A stretch of DNA of 64,000 nt from the NCBI RefSeq assembly GCF_023094245.1, contig NZ_JALMEW010000001.1:922757-986756 (forward strand), given 5' to 3'. The notes under the pieces are model-generated. The model saw only the letters and a program-made list of their open reading frames with translations. It ran no database searches and was not told where the DNA came from. Source of the DNA: Halomonas getboli. GTDB taxonomy: Bacteria; Pseudomonadota; Gammaproteobacteria; Pseudomonadales; Halomonadaceae. Shown piece by piece: positions 49,574 through 59,100 of the stretch. Every line of letters starts with the position of its first letter. Position 1 is the first letter of the stretch. A program made the translations under genes and the position numbers.

Positions 49574-50107
49574 ATGTGGAAGAGACTGTTTGGCAAGCCC
49601 CCGATCCGCGTCTGGGTGATCAAGCAGGTCGACGCCGACCTACTCCACCTGTGCGGCGAGGGCAGGATCTCGCCCGACGGCAAGCGGGCGCGAGACGAGG
49701 TAATCACCGCGCTGAGGCGCGGCGAATACCGCGGTGCGGTGGAAATGATCGATAACGGCCTGGTGCTCAATGCCCGGCTGTTCGCCGCCCTGCTGCCGGA
49801 TGACGCCTTCCATCTCGACGCCGATGGTCTCGCCCACTGGCAGGACCAGACCTGGCGCGTCGCCAAGGTCCCCCAGCGCTGCTGGACCTACGAAGGCCTC
49901 CTGGTGGCCCGCGCCATGGCCCATGGCGACTTCGACCTGGTCAGCAGCGAGGACGTCAGCGGCATTCGCCGGCGCGCCGCCAGCGAAGGCCTGGCCGCGT
50001 CGAACTCGCTGCAGTTCGGCGCCGCCGACGAGCTCGAGGGCGAAGCCGAATTCGCCGAGCGCTGGCGACGCCGCCGACAGACGGAAGACCAGCATGACGA
50101 CGACTGA
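49574..50107 (+). CDS. Hypothetical protein, 177 residues
   Basis: A soluble, mixed alpha/beta-looking protein. It opens with PPIRVWVIKQVDADLLHLCG, has an acidic-basic middle (AVEMIDNGLVLNARLFAAL) and a charged tail rich in Arg, Glu and Asp (ERWRRRRQTEDQHDDD). Its 3' end overlaps the next gene by 14 bases, so it is likely in an operon with the MFS transporter. No family recognised. Confidence 0.65.
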   Translation: MWKRLFGKPPIRVWVIKQVDADLLHLCGEGRISPDGKRARDEVITALRRGEYRGAVEMIDNGLVLNARLFAALLPDDAFHLDADGLAHWQDQTWRVAKVPQRCWTYEGLLVARAMAHGDFDLVSSEDVSGIRRRAASEGLAASNSLQFGAADELEGEAEFAERWRRRRQTEDQHDDD

Positions 50108-51320
50108 TCACCGTGCACACCACCGGGCCTCACCGGCGCCCTGGGCGTTCATCGCCCTGATGGTACTGGTCGGCCTCAATCTGCGCCCGGCGCTGTCGTC
50201 GCTGGCCCCGCTGCTGCCGCGCATCGAGGCCGACACCGGCCTGCCGATGCTGGCCATCGGTGCCCTGACCACCCTGCCCGTGCTGTGCCTGGGCCTGTTC
50301 GCGCCCTCGGCGCCCTGGCTGTCGCGCCGGCTGGGCACCGAGCGCACCCTGTCGCTGGCGCTGCTGGTGCTGGCCGTGGGCCTCGGGCTGCGCGGGCTGG
50401 CTCAGCCGGCATGGCTGTTCGCCGGCACGCTGCTGGTAGGTGCCGGCATCGGCATTGCCGGCACCCTGCTGCCCGCCCTGGTCAAGCGCGAGCTGCCCGA
50501 CAGCGCCGACCTGATGACCGGCGTCTACACCATGGCACTGTGCCTGGGCGGCGCGCTGGGCGCCGGTCTCAGCATCCCGCTGACGGAAGCGCTGGGCGGC
50601 TGGACCTATTCGCTGATCAGCTGGGCCGCGCTGGCGGTCGTCAGCCTGATCGCCTGGCAGACGCTGATGCCGTCCCATAGGCCCCCGCCGACGACCGCGC
50701 CCGCCCGCGGCGATTCCGGCGCACTGCTGCGCCAGCCGCTGGCCTGGCAGGTGACCCTCTACATGGGCTGCCAGTCCTCGCTGGCCTATATCGTCTTCGG
50801 CTGGCTGCCAACCCTGCTGGTGGAACGCGGCTACGACGAGGCCGAGGCCGGCTGGATGACCGGCGCCTCGGTGATGCTGCAGCTCGGCGCGGCGCTGTCC
50901 GCCCCCTGGGTGGCGCGCCTGGGTCGCGATCAGCGTCCTGCCCTGGTGCTGGTACTGAGCCTGATCGCCGCCGGCTTCTGGGTGCTGCTCCAGGGCCCCG
51001 CCGAGTGGCGCTGGGCCGGGGTCACCATGCTCGGCTTCGGTCAGGGCGGCGGCTTCAGCCTGGCGCTGTCGCTGATCGTGCTGCGCACCGCCGATGCCCG
51101 CCTGGCCGGCAAGCTCTCGGGCATGGTCCAGGGCGTAGGCTATGCCCTGGCGTCGCTGGGTCCGCTGGGCGTCGGCGTGATGCTGGAGCTCGACCTGGGC
51201 CTCGCCGGCATCACCGCGGCGCTGATGGCCGTGGCCGCCGCCGCCGCCGGCTTCGCCCTGCTGGCCGGGCGCAATCGCCGCCTGGCCAGCGATGACGCGG
51301 GCCGGCTCGTCGTTCGCTGA
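50094..51320 (+). CDS. CynX/NimT-family MFS transporter
   Basis: A 408-residue carrier with about twelve helices. The signature LVGLNLRPALSSLAPLLPRI near the N-terminus is characteristic of the CynX/YeaN (NimT) group. It also has SRRLGTERTLSLAL after helix 2, and GVYTMALCLGGALGAGLSIP and MLGFGQGGGFSLALSLIVLR in the second half. The group handles cyanate, nitroimidazole or unknown compounds; the substrate is not deducible. The ATG at 50094 overlaps the upstream unknown gene. Confidence 0.87.
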   Translation: MTTTDHRAHHRASPAPWAFIALMVLVGLNLRPALSSLAPLLPRIEADTGLPMLAIGALTTLPVLCLGLFAPSAPWLSRRLGTERTLSLALLVLAVGLGLRGLAQPAWLFAGTLLVGAGIGIAGTLLPALVKRELPDSADLMTGVYTMALCLGGALGAGLSIPLTEALGGWTYSLISWAALAVVSLIAWQTLMPSHRPPPTTAPARGDSGALLRQPLAWQVTLYMGCQSSLAYIVFGWLPTLLVERGYDEAEAGWMTGASVMLQLGAALSAPWVARLGRDQRPALVLVLSLIAAGFWVLLQGPAEWRWAGVTMLGFGQGGGFSLALSLIVLRTADARLAGKLSGMVQGVGYALASLGPLGVGVMLELDLGLAGITAALMAVAAAAAGFALLAGRNRRLASDDAGRLVVR

Positions 51321-51373
51321 ATCAGTGCACTGATCCAGAGTCCGCTGAATCCGGCGCCGACGCCATACGCCTC

Positions 51374-51401
51374 TTGCCTGGCGACGCAGGCGCTCTATCA
51401 T
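51374..51401 (+). promoter_or_regulatory. sigma70-like promoter before ansA
   Basis: TTGCCT (51374-51379), a 16-base spacer and TATCAT (51396-51401) end 27 bases before the ansA start codon. Confidence 0.5.
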
Positions 51402-51428
51402 GAGCCCCAACCTCAGCCTGGAGCTTCC

Positions 51429-52481
51429 ATGACGTCATCCGCTTCTTCCCTGCTGGTCATCTACACCGGCGGTACCTTCGGCATGGTGGAAAGCCCCGAT
51501 GGGCTGGTCCCCGGCCACGACATCGAGGCCCGCCTGCGCGCCGCCCTGGCCACCCTGCCGCCGAGCCGCCAGGCCGGGCTGGCCGAGTTCCGGCTCATCG
51601 CCACGCCGACACCCATCGACTCCAGCGCCGCCACTCCCGGCGACTGGCAGCGCCTGGCCGGCCTGATCGCCGATCACTACGCCGACCACGCCGGCATCGT
51701 GGTGATCCACGGCACCGACACCCTGGCCTGGACCGCCTCCAGCCTGGCCTACCAGCTGCAAGGCCTGGATCGCCCGGTGGTGGTTACCGGCGCCATGCAG
51801 CCGCTGGAGGCCTCCGACAGCGATGCGCTGGCCAACATCGAGGCGGCGCTGCGCTTCGCCGCCGAGCCACGGCTGCAGGAAGTGGCGATCTGCTTCGCCG
51901 GCCGCCTGCTGCGCGGCGTATGCAGCCGCAAGTGGCAGACCCAGGACGCCGATGCCTTCGTGTCGCCCAATCATCCGCCGCTCGGCGAATGGGTCGACGA
52001 CGATGCGGTGCTCTACCCGGGCCGCGGCCTGGAGCGCACCCAGCGCGGCGCCCCGCGCTTCGAGCTGCCCGACTATGCCCCGCTGGCCGCCGGCGCGGTG
52101 CCGCGTATCGTGCTGTGGCCGGGGCTCGCCGCCTGGCAGCTGGAGGCCTGGCTGCTGGACGATCGGGTCAAGGGCGCGCTGCTGGAGGTCTGGGGCGGCG
52201 GCAACATCCCGGACGATCCGCGCCTGGCGGGCGTGCTGGCCCAGGCCGTCGGCGAGGGCAAGCTGATCGCCGCCATCAGCCAGTGCCCCCACGGCGCGGT
52301 GGCCATCGGCCACTACGCCGCCGGGCAGGCATTGTCCGAAGCCGGCGTGCTGTCCGGCGACGACATGACGCCGGAGGCCGCCGTGGCCAAGCTGGTGCAT
52401 CTGCTCGCTCAGCCGCTGCCGGAGGAGGAGCGCCGTCGGCGCTTCCTGACGCCGCTGGTCGGCGAGCGCGCCGCCCCCTGA
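51429..52481 (+). CDS. ansA: L-asparaginase type I (cytoplasmic)
   Basis: Hydrolyses asparagine to aspartate and ammonia. A 350-residue asparaginase with both catalytic threonine sites: IYTGGTFGMVESP near residue 13 and VVIHGTDTLAWTASSLAYQL near residue 95. VVTGAMQPLEASDSDALANI and WGGGNIPDD follow. There is no signal peptide, which fits the cytoplasmic type I enzyme. GGAG lies six bases before the ATG. It stands alone between the MFS gene and DUF2789. Confidence 0.94.
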   Translation: MTSSASSLLVIYTGGTFGMVESPDGLVPGHDIEARLRAALATLPPSRQAGLAEFRLIATPTPIDSSAATPGDWQRLAGLIADHYADHAGIVVIHGTDTLAWTASSLAYQLQGLDRPVVVTGAMQPLEASDSDALANIEAALRFAAEPRLQEVAICFAGRLLRGVCSRKWQTQDADAFVSPNHPPLGEWVDDDAVLYPGRGLERTQRGAPRFELPDYAPLAAGAVPRIVLWPGLAAWQLEAWLLDDRVKGALLEVWGGGNIPDDPRLAGVLAQAVGEGKLIAAISQCPHGAVAIGHYAAGQALSEAGVLSGDDMTPEAAVAKLVHLLAQPLPEEERRRRFLTPLVGERAAP

Positions 52482-52598
52482 AGGACGCGCGCCGGGATCG
52501 GACGGCCCAGCGTTGAAGACGCCGCGACCGCCCCATGGTCAGGGCGAGGCGCGAGCGGCTAGAGTGGAGACACACGTCCGCCTCACAGGTAGCCCGAC

Positions 52599-52835
52599 AT
52601 GGAACATCCGGATCATCCCTTCAGCGAACTCTTCGAACAGCTCGGACTGGCCTCGGAGCCGGCCGCCATCCAGCGCTTCATCGAGCGTAACTCGCCGATT
52701 CCGGAGAATGTGGAACTGCCCGATGCGCCCTGCTGGAACGAGGGCCAGGCGGAGTTCCTGCGCGAGGCCATCGAGGCCGACGCCGACTGGGCCGAAGTCG
52801 TCGACCATCTGAATGCCTCGCTGCGCAAGGACTGA
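52599..52835 (+). CDS. DUF2789 family protein
   Basis: A 78-residue acidic helical protein. The family pattern is seen: FSELFEQLGLASEPAAIQRF, DAPCWNEGQAEFLREAIEAD and ADWAEVVDHLNASLRK. Function unknown. AGGT precedes the ATG by about nine bases; the start matches family length. Confidence 0.85.
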   Translation: MEHPDHPFSELFEQLGLASEPAAIQRFIERNSPIPENVELPDAPCWNEGQAEFLREAIEADADWAEVVDHLNASLRKD

Positions 52836-52868
52836 CCAGGCAGCACCTGGAACAAAGCAACGCCACCC

Positions 52869-52904
52869 AACGAGAACGCCGCCCATTCGGGCGGCGTTCT
52901 CGTT
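52869..52904. terminator. Bidirectional stem-loop between DUF2789 and the SRPBCC gene
   Basis: A 16-base-pair perfect stem, AACGAGAACGCCGCCC / GGGCGGCGTTCTCGTT, with the loop ATTC, lies between convergent genes. The T content after it is modest in both directions. Confidence 0.65.
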
Positions 52905-52915
52905 GCCGGGTCACG

Positions 52916-53326
52916 CTATAGCCTGGCCGCGACGCGATCCAGGATCTGCTGGCTGACCCGATTGACCAGCGGCGTCACCGCACGCTTGACGGCCTTCTCC
53001 ACCAGCCGGCTCTGGATCTCGTATTCCAGCGTCAGCGCCACCTCGGTGCCCTCGGGCACCGGCGTCAGCCGATAGCGACCGCGGTTCCTGACGCCGCTGC
53101 GCGACTCCCAGGCCAGCGCCTCCGGGGCGCGACGCTCGGTGATCTCCACCTCGAAGGTCCAGTCCATGCGCACCGCGTGAACGTGCCAGCGGTAGCGCCC
53201 CTCGCCCAGCGGCTCGATGCGCTCGATCAGGTCCGAATAGTCGACGAAGTCCTCGACCCGCTCGAGCAGGGCGAAGACGCGCTCGGGCGGCGCCTCGAGA
53301 ATGGCGCGGTGTTCGATGGTGGCCAT
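52916..53326 (-). CDS. SRPBCC (START/COQ10-like) family protein
   Basis: A 136-residue lipid- or quinone-binding-fold protein. It opens [20 protein letters not shown], the standard SRPBCC start, with [20 protein letters not shown], a beta-rich middle and a C-terminal helix ([19 protein letters not shown]). AAGGAA lies five bases before the ATG; the frame open to 53524 is non-family. It could be a polyketide-cyclase/COQ10-like ubiquinone chaperone, but the ligand is not readable. Divergent from queC. Confidence 0.8.
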   Translation of the reverse strand: MATIEHRAILEAPPERVFALLERVEDFVDYSDLIERIEPLGEGRYRWHVHAVRMDWTFEVEITERRAPEALAWESRSGVRNRGRYRLTPVPEGTEVALTLEYEIQSRLVEKAVKRAVTPLVNRVSQQILDRVAARL

Positions 53327-53508
53327 GCCGTTTCCTTGTGCTGAGGGCCTCGGGAGTGGCCTGCCAGCTTCACCGACGCCCCAGGGGGATGTCCAGTACG
53401 CGATCCTGGAAGAGGCGACGGCCTGGCACCTGTCTCCTTGGTCAAGTACACTCCCCGTCCGCCGGACCGGACCCCGGTAAAGAAAATTCTCCGACCAAAG
53501 GTTTTCCC

Positions 53509-54249
53509 ATGTCCGATTCCTCACATCCGGCCACCGTGGTGATCTACTCCGGTGGCATGGACTCCTATACCGTGCTGCATCGCGCCCTGCGCGAGGGCCG
53601 CGAGGTCCACGCCCTGTCCTTCGACTACGGCCAGCGCCATGCCCGCGAGCTCGAGGTCGCCCGCGAGGTCTGCCGCGAGCTCGGCGTACCCCACCAAGTG
53701 GTCGACATCACCACCATCCATGGCCTGATCGACGCCTCGGCGCTCACCGACTCAAGCCAGGCACTGCCCGACGCCGACTACGCCGAGGCCAATCTCAAGG
53801 CCACCGTGGTGCCCAACCGCAACATGGTGCTGCTGTCGCTGGCCATCGCCAAGGCGGTCAACATCGGCGCCGACCGGGTCGACTACGGCGCCCACGGCGG
53901 CGATCACGTGCTCTATCCGGACTGCCGCCCCGAGTTCGTCGAGGCCATGAACGCCGTGGCCGGCATCGCCAACTTCGAGCCGGTGACCCTGCATGCGCCC
54001 TACCTGCGCGCCGGCAAGGACGAGATCCTCGCCGAGGGCCTGGCCATGGGGCTCGACTACGGCAAGACCTGGACCTGCTACCGCGGCGAGGCCCTGGCCT
54101 GCGGCCGCTGTGGCAGCTGCCGCGAGCGACTCGCCGCCTTCGCCGCCAACGGCGCCGTCGATCCCATCGCCTATGACACCACAGGCGACGAGGCCGACGC
54201 CTCTTCACGGCGGCCCGATGTCGACGCCGAAGGAACCGATGATGTATAG
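53509..54249 (+). CDS. queC: 7-cyano-7-deazaguanine synthase
   Basis: Makes preQ0 from 7-carboxy-7-deazaguanine, ATP and ammonia. A 246-residue PP-loop enzyme: [51 protein letters not shown] and the zinc site [19 protein letters not shown]. The ATG at 53509 gives family length; the longer frame from 53338 overlaps the divergent gene's promoter region. First of the tightly spaced queC-queE-queD-ykgJ set. No preQ1 riboswitch-like hairpin was recognised in the 182-base upstream region. Confidence 0.95.
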   Translation: MSDSSHPATVVIYSGGMDSYTVLHRALREGREVHALSFDYGQRHARELEVAREVCRELGVPHQVVDITTIHGLIDASALTDSSQALPDADYAEANLKATVVPNRNMVLLSLAIAKAVNIGADRVDYGAHGGDHVLYPDCRPEFVEAMNAVAGIANFEPVTLHAPYLRAGKDEILAEGLAMGLDYGKTWTCYRGEALACGRCGSCRERLAAFAANGAVDPIAYDTTGDEADASSRRPDVDAEGTDDV

Positions 54250-54883
54250 CGTCAAGGAAGCCTTCTACTCGCTGCAGGGCGAAGGCGGCCAGGCCGGTCG
54301 CGCCAGCGTGTTCTGCCGCTTCAGCGGCTGCAATCTGTGGTCGGGGCGCGAGGCCGATCGCGCCGCCGCGGCCTGCCGCTTCTGCGACACCGACATCCGC
54401 GGCACCGACGGCCAGCACGGCGGCCGCTTCAATGAGGCCGAGGCCCTGGCCGATCACCTGATCGCGCTATGGCCGGACGCCCCGGGCACCGCAACGCCCC
54501 AGGTGATCTTCACCGGCGGCGAGCCGCTGCTGCAGCTCGACGAGGCGCTGATCGAGGCCATGCACGAGCGCGGCTTCGACGTCGCCGTGGAGACCAACGG
54601 CACCCTGCCGGCGCCGCCGGGCATCGACTGGCTGTGCGTCAGTCCCAAGGGCGAGACCGTGCTGACCCAAACCTCCGGCGACGAGCTCAAGCTGGTCTAT
54701 CCGCAGAGCGACGCGCCGCCCGAGCGCTTCACCGCTCTGGACTTCCATCACTTCTTCCTGCAGCCGATGGATACCGCGGCGGTCGGCGGCGGAGACGTCA
54801 CCGCCGACACCGTGGCCTACTGCCTGAGCCATCCCCAGTGGCGGCTGTCGCTGCAGACCCACAAGATCACGGGGATCGACTGA
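54239..54883 (+). CDS. queE: 7-carboxy-7-deazaguanine synthase (radical SAM)
   Basis: Radical SAM enzyme that contracts 6-carboxytetrahydropterin to 7-carboxy-7-deazaguanine. A 214-residue protein with [14 protein letters not shown], the expanded cluster motif C-x14-C-x2-C ([20 protein letters not shown], the QueE variant) and the SAM-binding [20 protein letters not shown] at 54239/54242 follows AAGGA; either could be used. Overlaps queC by eleven bases. Confidence 0.93.
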   Translation: MMYSVKEAFYSLQGEGGQAGRASVFCRFSGCNLWSGREADRAAAACRFCDTDIRGTDGQHGGRFNEAEALADHLIALWPDAPGTATPQVIFTGGEPLLQLDEALIEAMHERGFDVAVETNGTLPAPPGIDWLCVSPKGETVLTQTSGDELKLVYPQSDAPPERFTALDFHHFFLQPMDTAAVGGGDVTADTVAYCLSHPQWRLSLQTHKITGID

Positions 54884-55728
54884 TGACGCTGTTCGTCAAC
54901 CGCCTCACCCATCTCGACGCCTCGCTGTGGTGCCCGGAGCGCGGGCTGATCGGCGCCAGCTGGCGGGTCGACGCCGAGCTCGACGGCGAGCTCGGCGAGG
55001 ACGGCATGCTGTTCGACTTCGGCGAGGTCAAGCCGTGGATCAAGTCGCACATCGACCAGGGCCCCGATCACACCCTGCTGGTGCCCACCGAGGCGCCGGG
55101 CGTCAACGTCCACGACTGCGCCGAGGGCCTGTGCGTGCGCGCCGAGTCGCCCTACCCGTTCGAGGTGCGCGGCCCGCGCCAGGCCTTCGCCCTGCTGCCC
55201 TGGCCGGCCATCACCGCCGAGCGCCTGGCCGAGCACCTGTCCGCCTCGCTCAGCCGTCAGCCGCCGGCCCGGGTCGAGGCGATCCGCCTGACGTTGACCG
55301 ACGAGGCCATCGACGGCGCCGCCTACACCTACAGCCATGGCCTCAAGCGCCACGCCGGCAACTGCCAGCGCATCGCCCACGGCCATCGCTCGCGGCTGCA
55401 CGTGTGGCAGGACGGCGAGCGCCGCCCGGCGCTGGAGGCCGAGTGGGCCGAGCGCCTCGCCGATCGCTACCTGGTGGACGAGGCCGACGTGGTCGAGGGC
55501 CTCGACACCACCTTCAACGGCCGGCTGACCACCCGCTACACGGCCGAACAGGGCCGCTTCGCCCTGACCCTGCCGCGGGAGCGCTGCATCCCGATGCCGA
55601 CCCCGACCACGGTGGAGCAGATCGCCGCCTGGCTGGCCGGAGAGATCGCCCGCGAGACCGGCCGCGCCACCCGCGTCCAGGCCTTCGAGGGCATCGACAA
55701 GGGGGCGCTGGCGGAGGCCGAGGCGTGA
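54883..55728 (+). CDS. queD: QueD-like 6-carboxytetrahydropterin synthase, long two-copy form
   Basis: A 281-residue protein of the PTPS/QueD family, about twice the usual length, that should make 6-carboxy-5,6,7,8-tetrahydropterin. The C-terminal half carries the Cys and HGH zinc-site residues (GNCQRIAHGHRSRLHVW), and a late PTTVEQIAAWLAGE matches the family's terminal motif. The N-terminal half has the family strand pattern (ELDGELGEDGMLFDFGEVKP) but its HGH site is replaced by LIGASW, so it looks like a degenerate copy. It overlaps queE by one base (TGATG). Confidence 0.8.
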   Translation: MTLFVNRLTHLDASLWCPERGLIGASWRVDAELDGELGEDGMLFDFGEVKPWIKSHIDQGPDHTLLVPTEAPGVNVHDCAEGLCVRAESPYPFEVRGPRQAFALLPWPAITAERLAEHLSASLSRQPPARVEAIRLTLTDEAIDGAAYTYSHGLKRHAGNCQRIAHGHRSRLHVWQDGERRPALEAEWAERLADRYLVDEADVVEGLDTTFNGRLTTRYTAEQGRFALTLPRERCIPMPTPTTVEQIAAWLAGEIARETGRATRVQAFEGIDKGALAEAEA

Positions 55729-56012
55729 GCTCGAACCCGACCATGAGCGCAGACCAGGACGGCGACGATTGCCGCCCCGGCTGCGGCGCCTGCTGCATCG
55801 CGCCCTCGATCAGCTCGCCGATTCCCGGCATGCCGGACGGCAAACCCGCCGGAGTGCGCTGCGCCCAGCTCGACGACGACAACCTGTGCCGACTGTTCGG
55901 TCGGCCCGAACGGCCGGCGGTCTGCGCGCGCTTCGACTTCGACCGCGAGCTGTGCGGCGAGCACCGCGATCAGGCGCTGGCGCGGATCGCCGCGCTGGAA
56001 GTCGCGACCTGA
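55725..56012 (+). CDS. YkgJ family cysteine cluster protein
   Basis: A 95-residue protein with the Cys-rich pattern of YkgJ/UPF0153 proteins: CRPGCGACCIAPSI, then VRCAQLDDDNLCRLFG, and ERPAVCARFDFDRELCG. The eight Cys suggest a zinc or iron-sulfur cluster. The GTG at 55725 was chosen because GGAGG precedes it by eight bases and it overlaps the queD stop by four; an ATG at 55743 is an alternative. A link to the que genes is positional only. Confidence 0.82.
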   Translation: MSSNPTMSADQDGDDCRPGCGACCIAPSISSPIPGMPDGKPAGVRCAQLDDDNLCRLFGRPERPAVCARFDFDRELCGEHRDQALARIAALEVAT

Positions 56013-56076
56013 GCCTGTCGGGATGCGCCTTCGAACATGGTCTCGAGGGACGCGCCTAGAAGACCTTGGAGACAGA

Positions 56077-56119
56077 AACGCCCGGCGAGGCTCGTGAGAC
56101 GAGCCTCGCCGGGCGTTTT
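56077..56119. terminator. Strong terminator after the que cluster
   Basis: An 18-base-pair perfect stem, AACGCCCGGCGAGGCTCG / CGAGCCTCGCCGGGCGTT, with a five-base loop and TTTT at 56116-56119. It ends the que transcript and may also serve the convergent BTAD gene. Confidence 0.85.
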
Positions 56120-56152
56120 CCCGTTTCCATGGCGCCGAGAGTGGCCGCGTCG

Positions 56153-59100
56153 TCAGTCTTCCAGGTCGGCGGTATGCGGCAGCCGTTTGTCGAGCAGGGT
56201 CCGCCAGCGCACCAGCACCGGGGCATCGCTGTGACTGACCTCGCCCAGCAGGTCACGGAACGCCATGCGCGCGTCCTCGTCCGCCGGGTCGACCAGCGTC
56301 AGCCAGGCTTCCAGGGCGCTGAGCTGCTGGTGCAGGTTGCCGTCACCGCGGGCCTGCTCCAGCGCCTGCTCGATCAGCGCGCGCACCTCCTCGGCGGGAT
56401 GCCCCAGGCGGTGACGCACCTTGGCCAGATGCACGGCCAGCTCGGCGACGAACAGCGTGGCGCGCTCGCGGGCGATCAGCAGGCACTGGTCGAGGTAGTC
56501 CTCGGCCCGGGCCAGCTCGCCCAGCGAGGTGCAGGCGTCCACCCACCACAGCGAGGGCCGCTGGTAGGGGTCACGCCCGGTGACCTCGACGAACTCCTCC
56601 TGCGCCGCCTCGATGCGCTTGAGCCCTTCGCGGTCGCCGGACAGCGCCCGCTGCCAGCCGAGCACCTCGCGCGCCGAGACCTGCCACAGCTGCAGGTCCG
56701 GCGTGCCGGTGATCTCGTAGGCGCGCTCGGCGCGCTGGGCCGCTAGATGCTCGTGGCCGATCTGGCGATAGAGGGCAGCGGCATACATCAGCGCCATGGC
56801 CAGGCTGCCCGGATGATTGATGCGCTCGGCGAGGCGGATCGCCGATTCGACCTGCTGCTGGGCGCGATGGTAGTCGCCGCGCAGGCACAGCGCCCAGCTC
56901 TGGAAGCAGGTCGCCGCCACCTGGGGATGATCGGAGAACGGCAGCCACTCGATCATCATCGGCGAGTTGAGCGGGTCGATCTCCTCGAGATGCTCGTGGG
57001 CCTGCTGGATGCGGCCCGCCCAGTACTCGCAGCTGGCGCGGGCGAAGTCGGCCAGGCGCTGGTAGCGCGGGTCATCGAGCCGCGAGGCCAGATCCGCCAG
57101 CCGCGAGGCCAGCAGGAAAGCGTCGGCGTGGGCGTTGCGCTGGCTGCAGCCGACCCACAGGCCCCACTTGACCAGGAACGCCTGCTCCAGGTCTTCGCTG
57201 TCCTCCGGCGCCTCGTCGCTGCAGGTCAGCAGCTCGCGGGCCCGGACGAAGCTCTCGTGGGCGGTGGGCGAGCCATGTCCCTCAAGGGCGAATGCCGCCT
57301 GGCCGCGCACGGTGTGCAGGCTGACCTCGCGCTCCTGCTGCCCTTCCACGTGGCGCAGGCTGGCCAGGCCGAAGTCGGCCATGCGCAGCGCGGTGCGGTT
57401 GGCACTGACCTTGAGCGCCTCGCGGGCCGCCAGCTCGAAGTAGCGGGCACCGCGAGCATAGTGGCCGCTGCGTCGCAGGTGGGTGGCGAAGTCGCCGGGA
57501 TGGCGGCTGATCCACACCGGAAAGCGCTCTTCGATCAGTGCCACGACCTGACGGTGCAGGGCCACGCGCACGTCCCGCGGGCAGGACAGATAGGCCGCCT
57601 CCTGCAGCAGCTGGTGAGTGAACTGGTACTCGCGCCCCTCCTCGGCCTCGTCGACCGGCTCGACGATCTCCAACCGTACCATGTGCTCCAGCGCCGAGGT
57701 CAGCCGCGGCATCTCGCGGTCGCTGCACTCGGCGAGGAAATCGAGTCGGAAGCGCCGTCCCAGCACCGCCGCCACGTGGGCGACGTCGCGGTCGCCGTCG
57801 AGCTGGTCGATGCGGCTGGCCAGCAGCCCGAGCAGGCCCTGCGGCAGCTCGTCGAGGTCGATGCGGCGCCCTTCGCGCCGATCCATGTCGACGCGGCGGC
57901 AGATCTCCTGAAGATACAGCGGCACGCCGTCGCAGCGCTCGACGATCTGGCTGCGCAGGCGCGGACTGAGCTGCAGCCGATAGCGCCGCGCCAGCTGGGT
58001 GAGCAGCCGCGACGACTGCATGGGGTCGAGCCGCCCGAGGGTGATCTGCTGATCCCAGTCGAGCCGTGTCGGCAGCGCCTCGCGACCGTGGTGGCTGGCC
58101 ACCATCAGGAAGGGGCAGTTGATCGGCAGACGCGCCTGCAGGCCGGCCAGCACCTTGAAGGAAGGCTCGTCGAGCCACTGCAGGTCGTCGATCATCAGCA
58201 CCAGGGTGCGGGTGTCGGTGAGCCGCTCGATCAGCCGCTGCAGCACGCCGACCACCAGCTCCACCACGTCGCCGTTCTGGGTCAGCATGGCGACTTCGCG
58301 GGGCTCACAGACGCCCAGCGCCTCTTCGAGCAGTAGCCGCTGCTCGTCGTCGAGATTCTCCGGCGTCAGCGAGGCCAGCTGTTCGGCATCGACATCATCG
58401 CCGATGTGCCAGTGCAGCAGCTGGCGGGCCACCCCGTAGGGCTCCTGGATCGACAGCCGCGTGGTGGGCTGCCAGCAGACCGACGCCTCGCGGGTCTGTT
58501 CGAGCTGGCGGAAGCCGACCAGCAGCGCCGACTTGCCGAGCCCGGAGGGGCCACGCACCAGCACGCTCTGGCGCAGGCCGATGCCGGCCCGGGCCAGGGC
58601 GTCGCGCAGCGTGCGCAGCGCTCCTTCGCGACCGATCAGGCTCGGCGGCAGCGCTCCTCGGCCGCCTTCATTCGCGCCAAGGACAAGCGCCCGCAGCCAC
58701 ACGCGGCCGTCGCTGGCCACCAGCCGCGACGAGAGCCGTGGCTGCAGGTCCAGCGCCGGCGGCATGTGCTGGCTGGCCTCCTGGGAGATCACCAGTTCGC
58801 TGCCCTGGGCGGCGCCCATCAGCTCCAGCGCCCCCTGGGTGACTTCGCCCAGCGGGTCGACCAGGTGGCGTTCCGGCAGATACACCACCTGGCCGCTGTT
58901 GAGCCCGGCGGCCAGCGAGATGCCAGGGGCCTCGCCCTCGCCGCTCCAGTGGCGGGCGCGCTCGTCGGGCAGCGCCCGCTGACAGTGCTCGTAGAGCGCC
59001 ACCAGCTCGGCGAGCTGGTGCGCCGGGCCATGGGTGCCGAAGCAGGCCAGACCGATGCCCCCGGCGGCGCCGGGCAGCCAGAAGCCGCCCAGGTGATGAC

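Noticed and set aside
53327..53508. preQ1 riboswitch before queC
   Set aside because: No compact stem with the A-rich tail pattern could be found.
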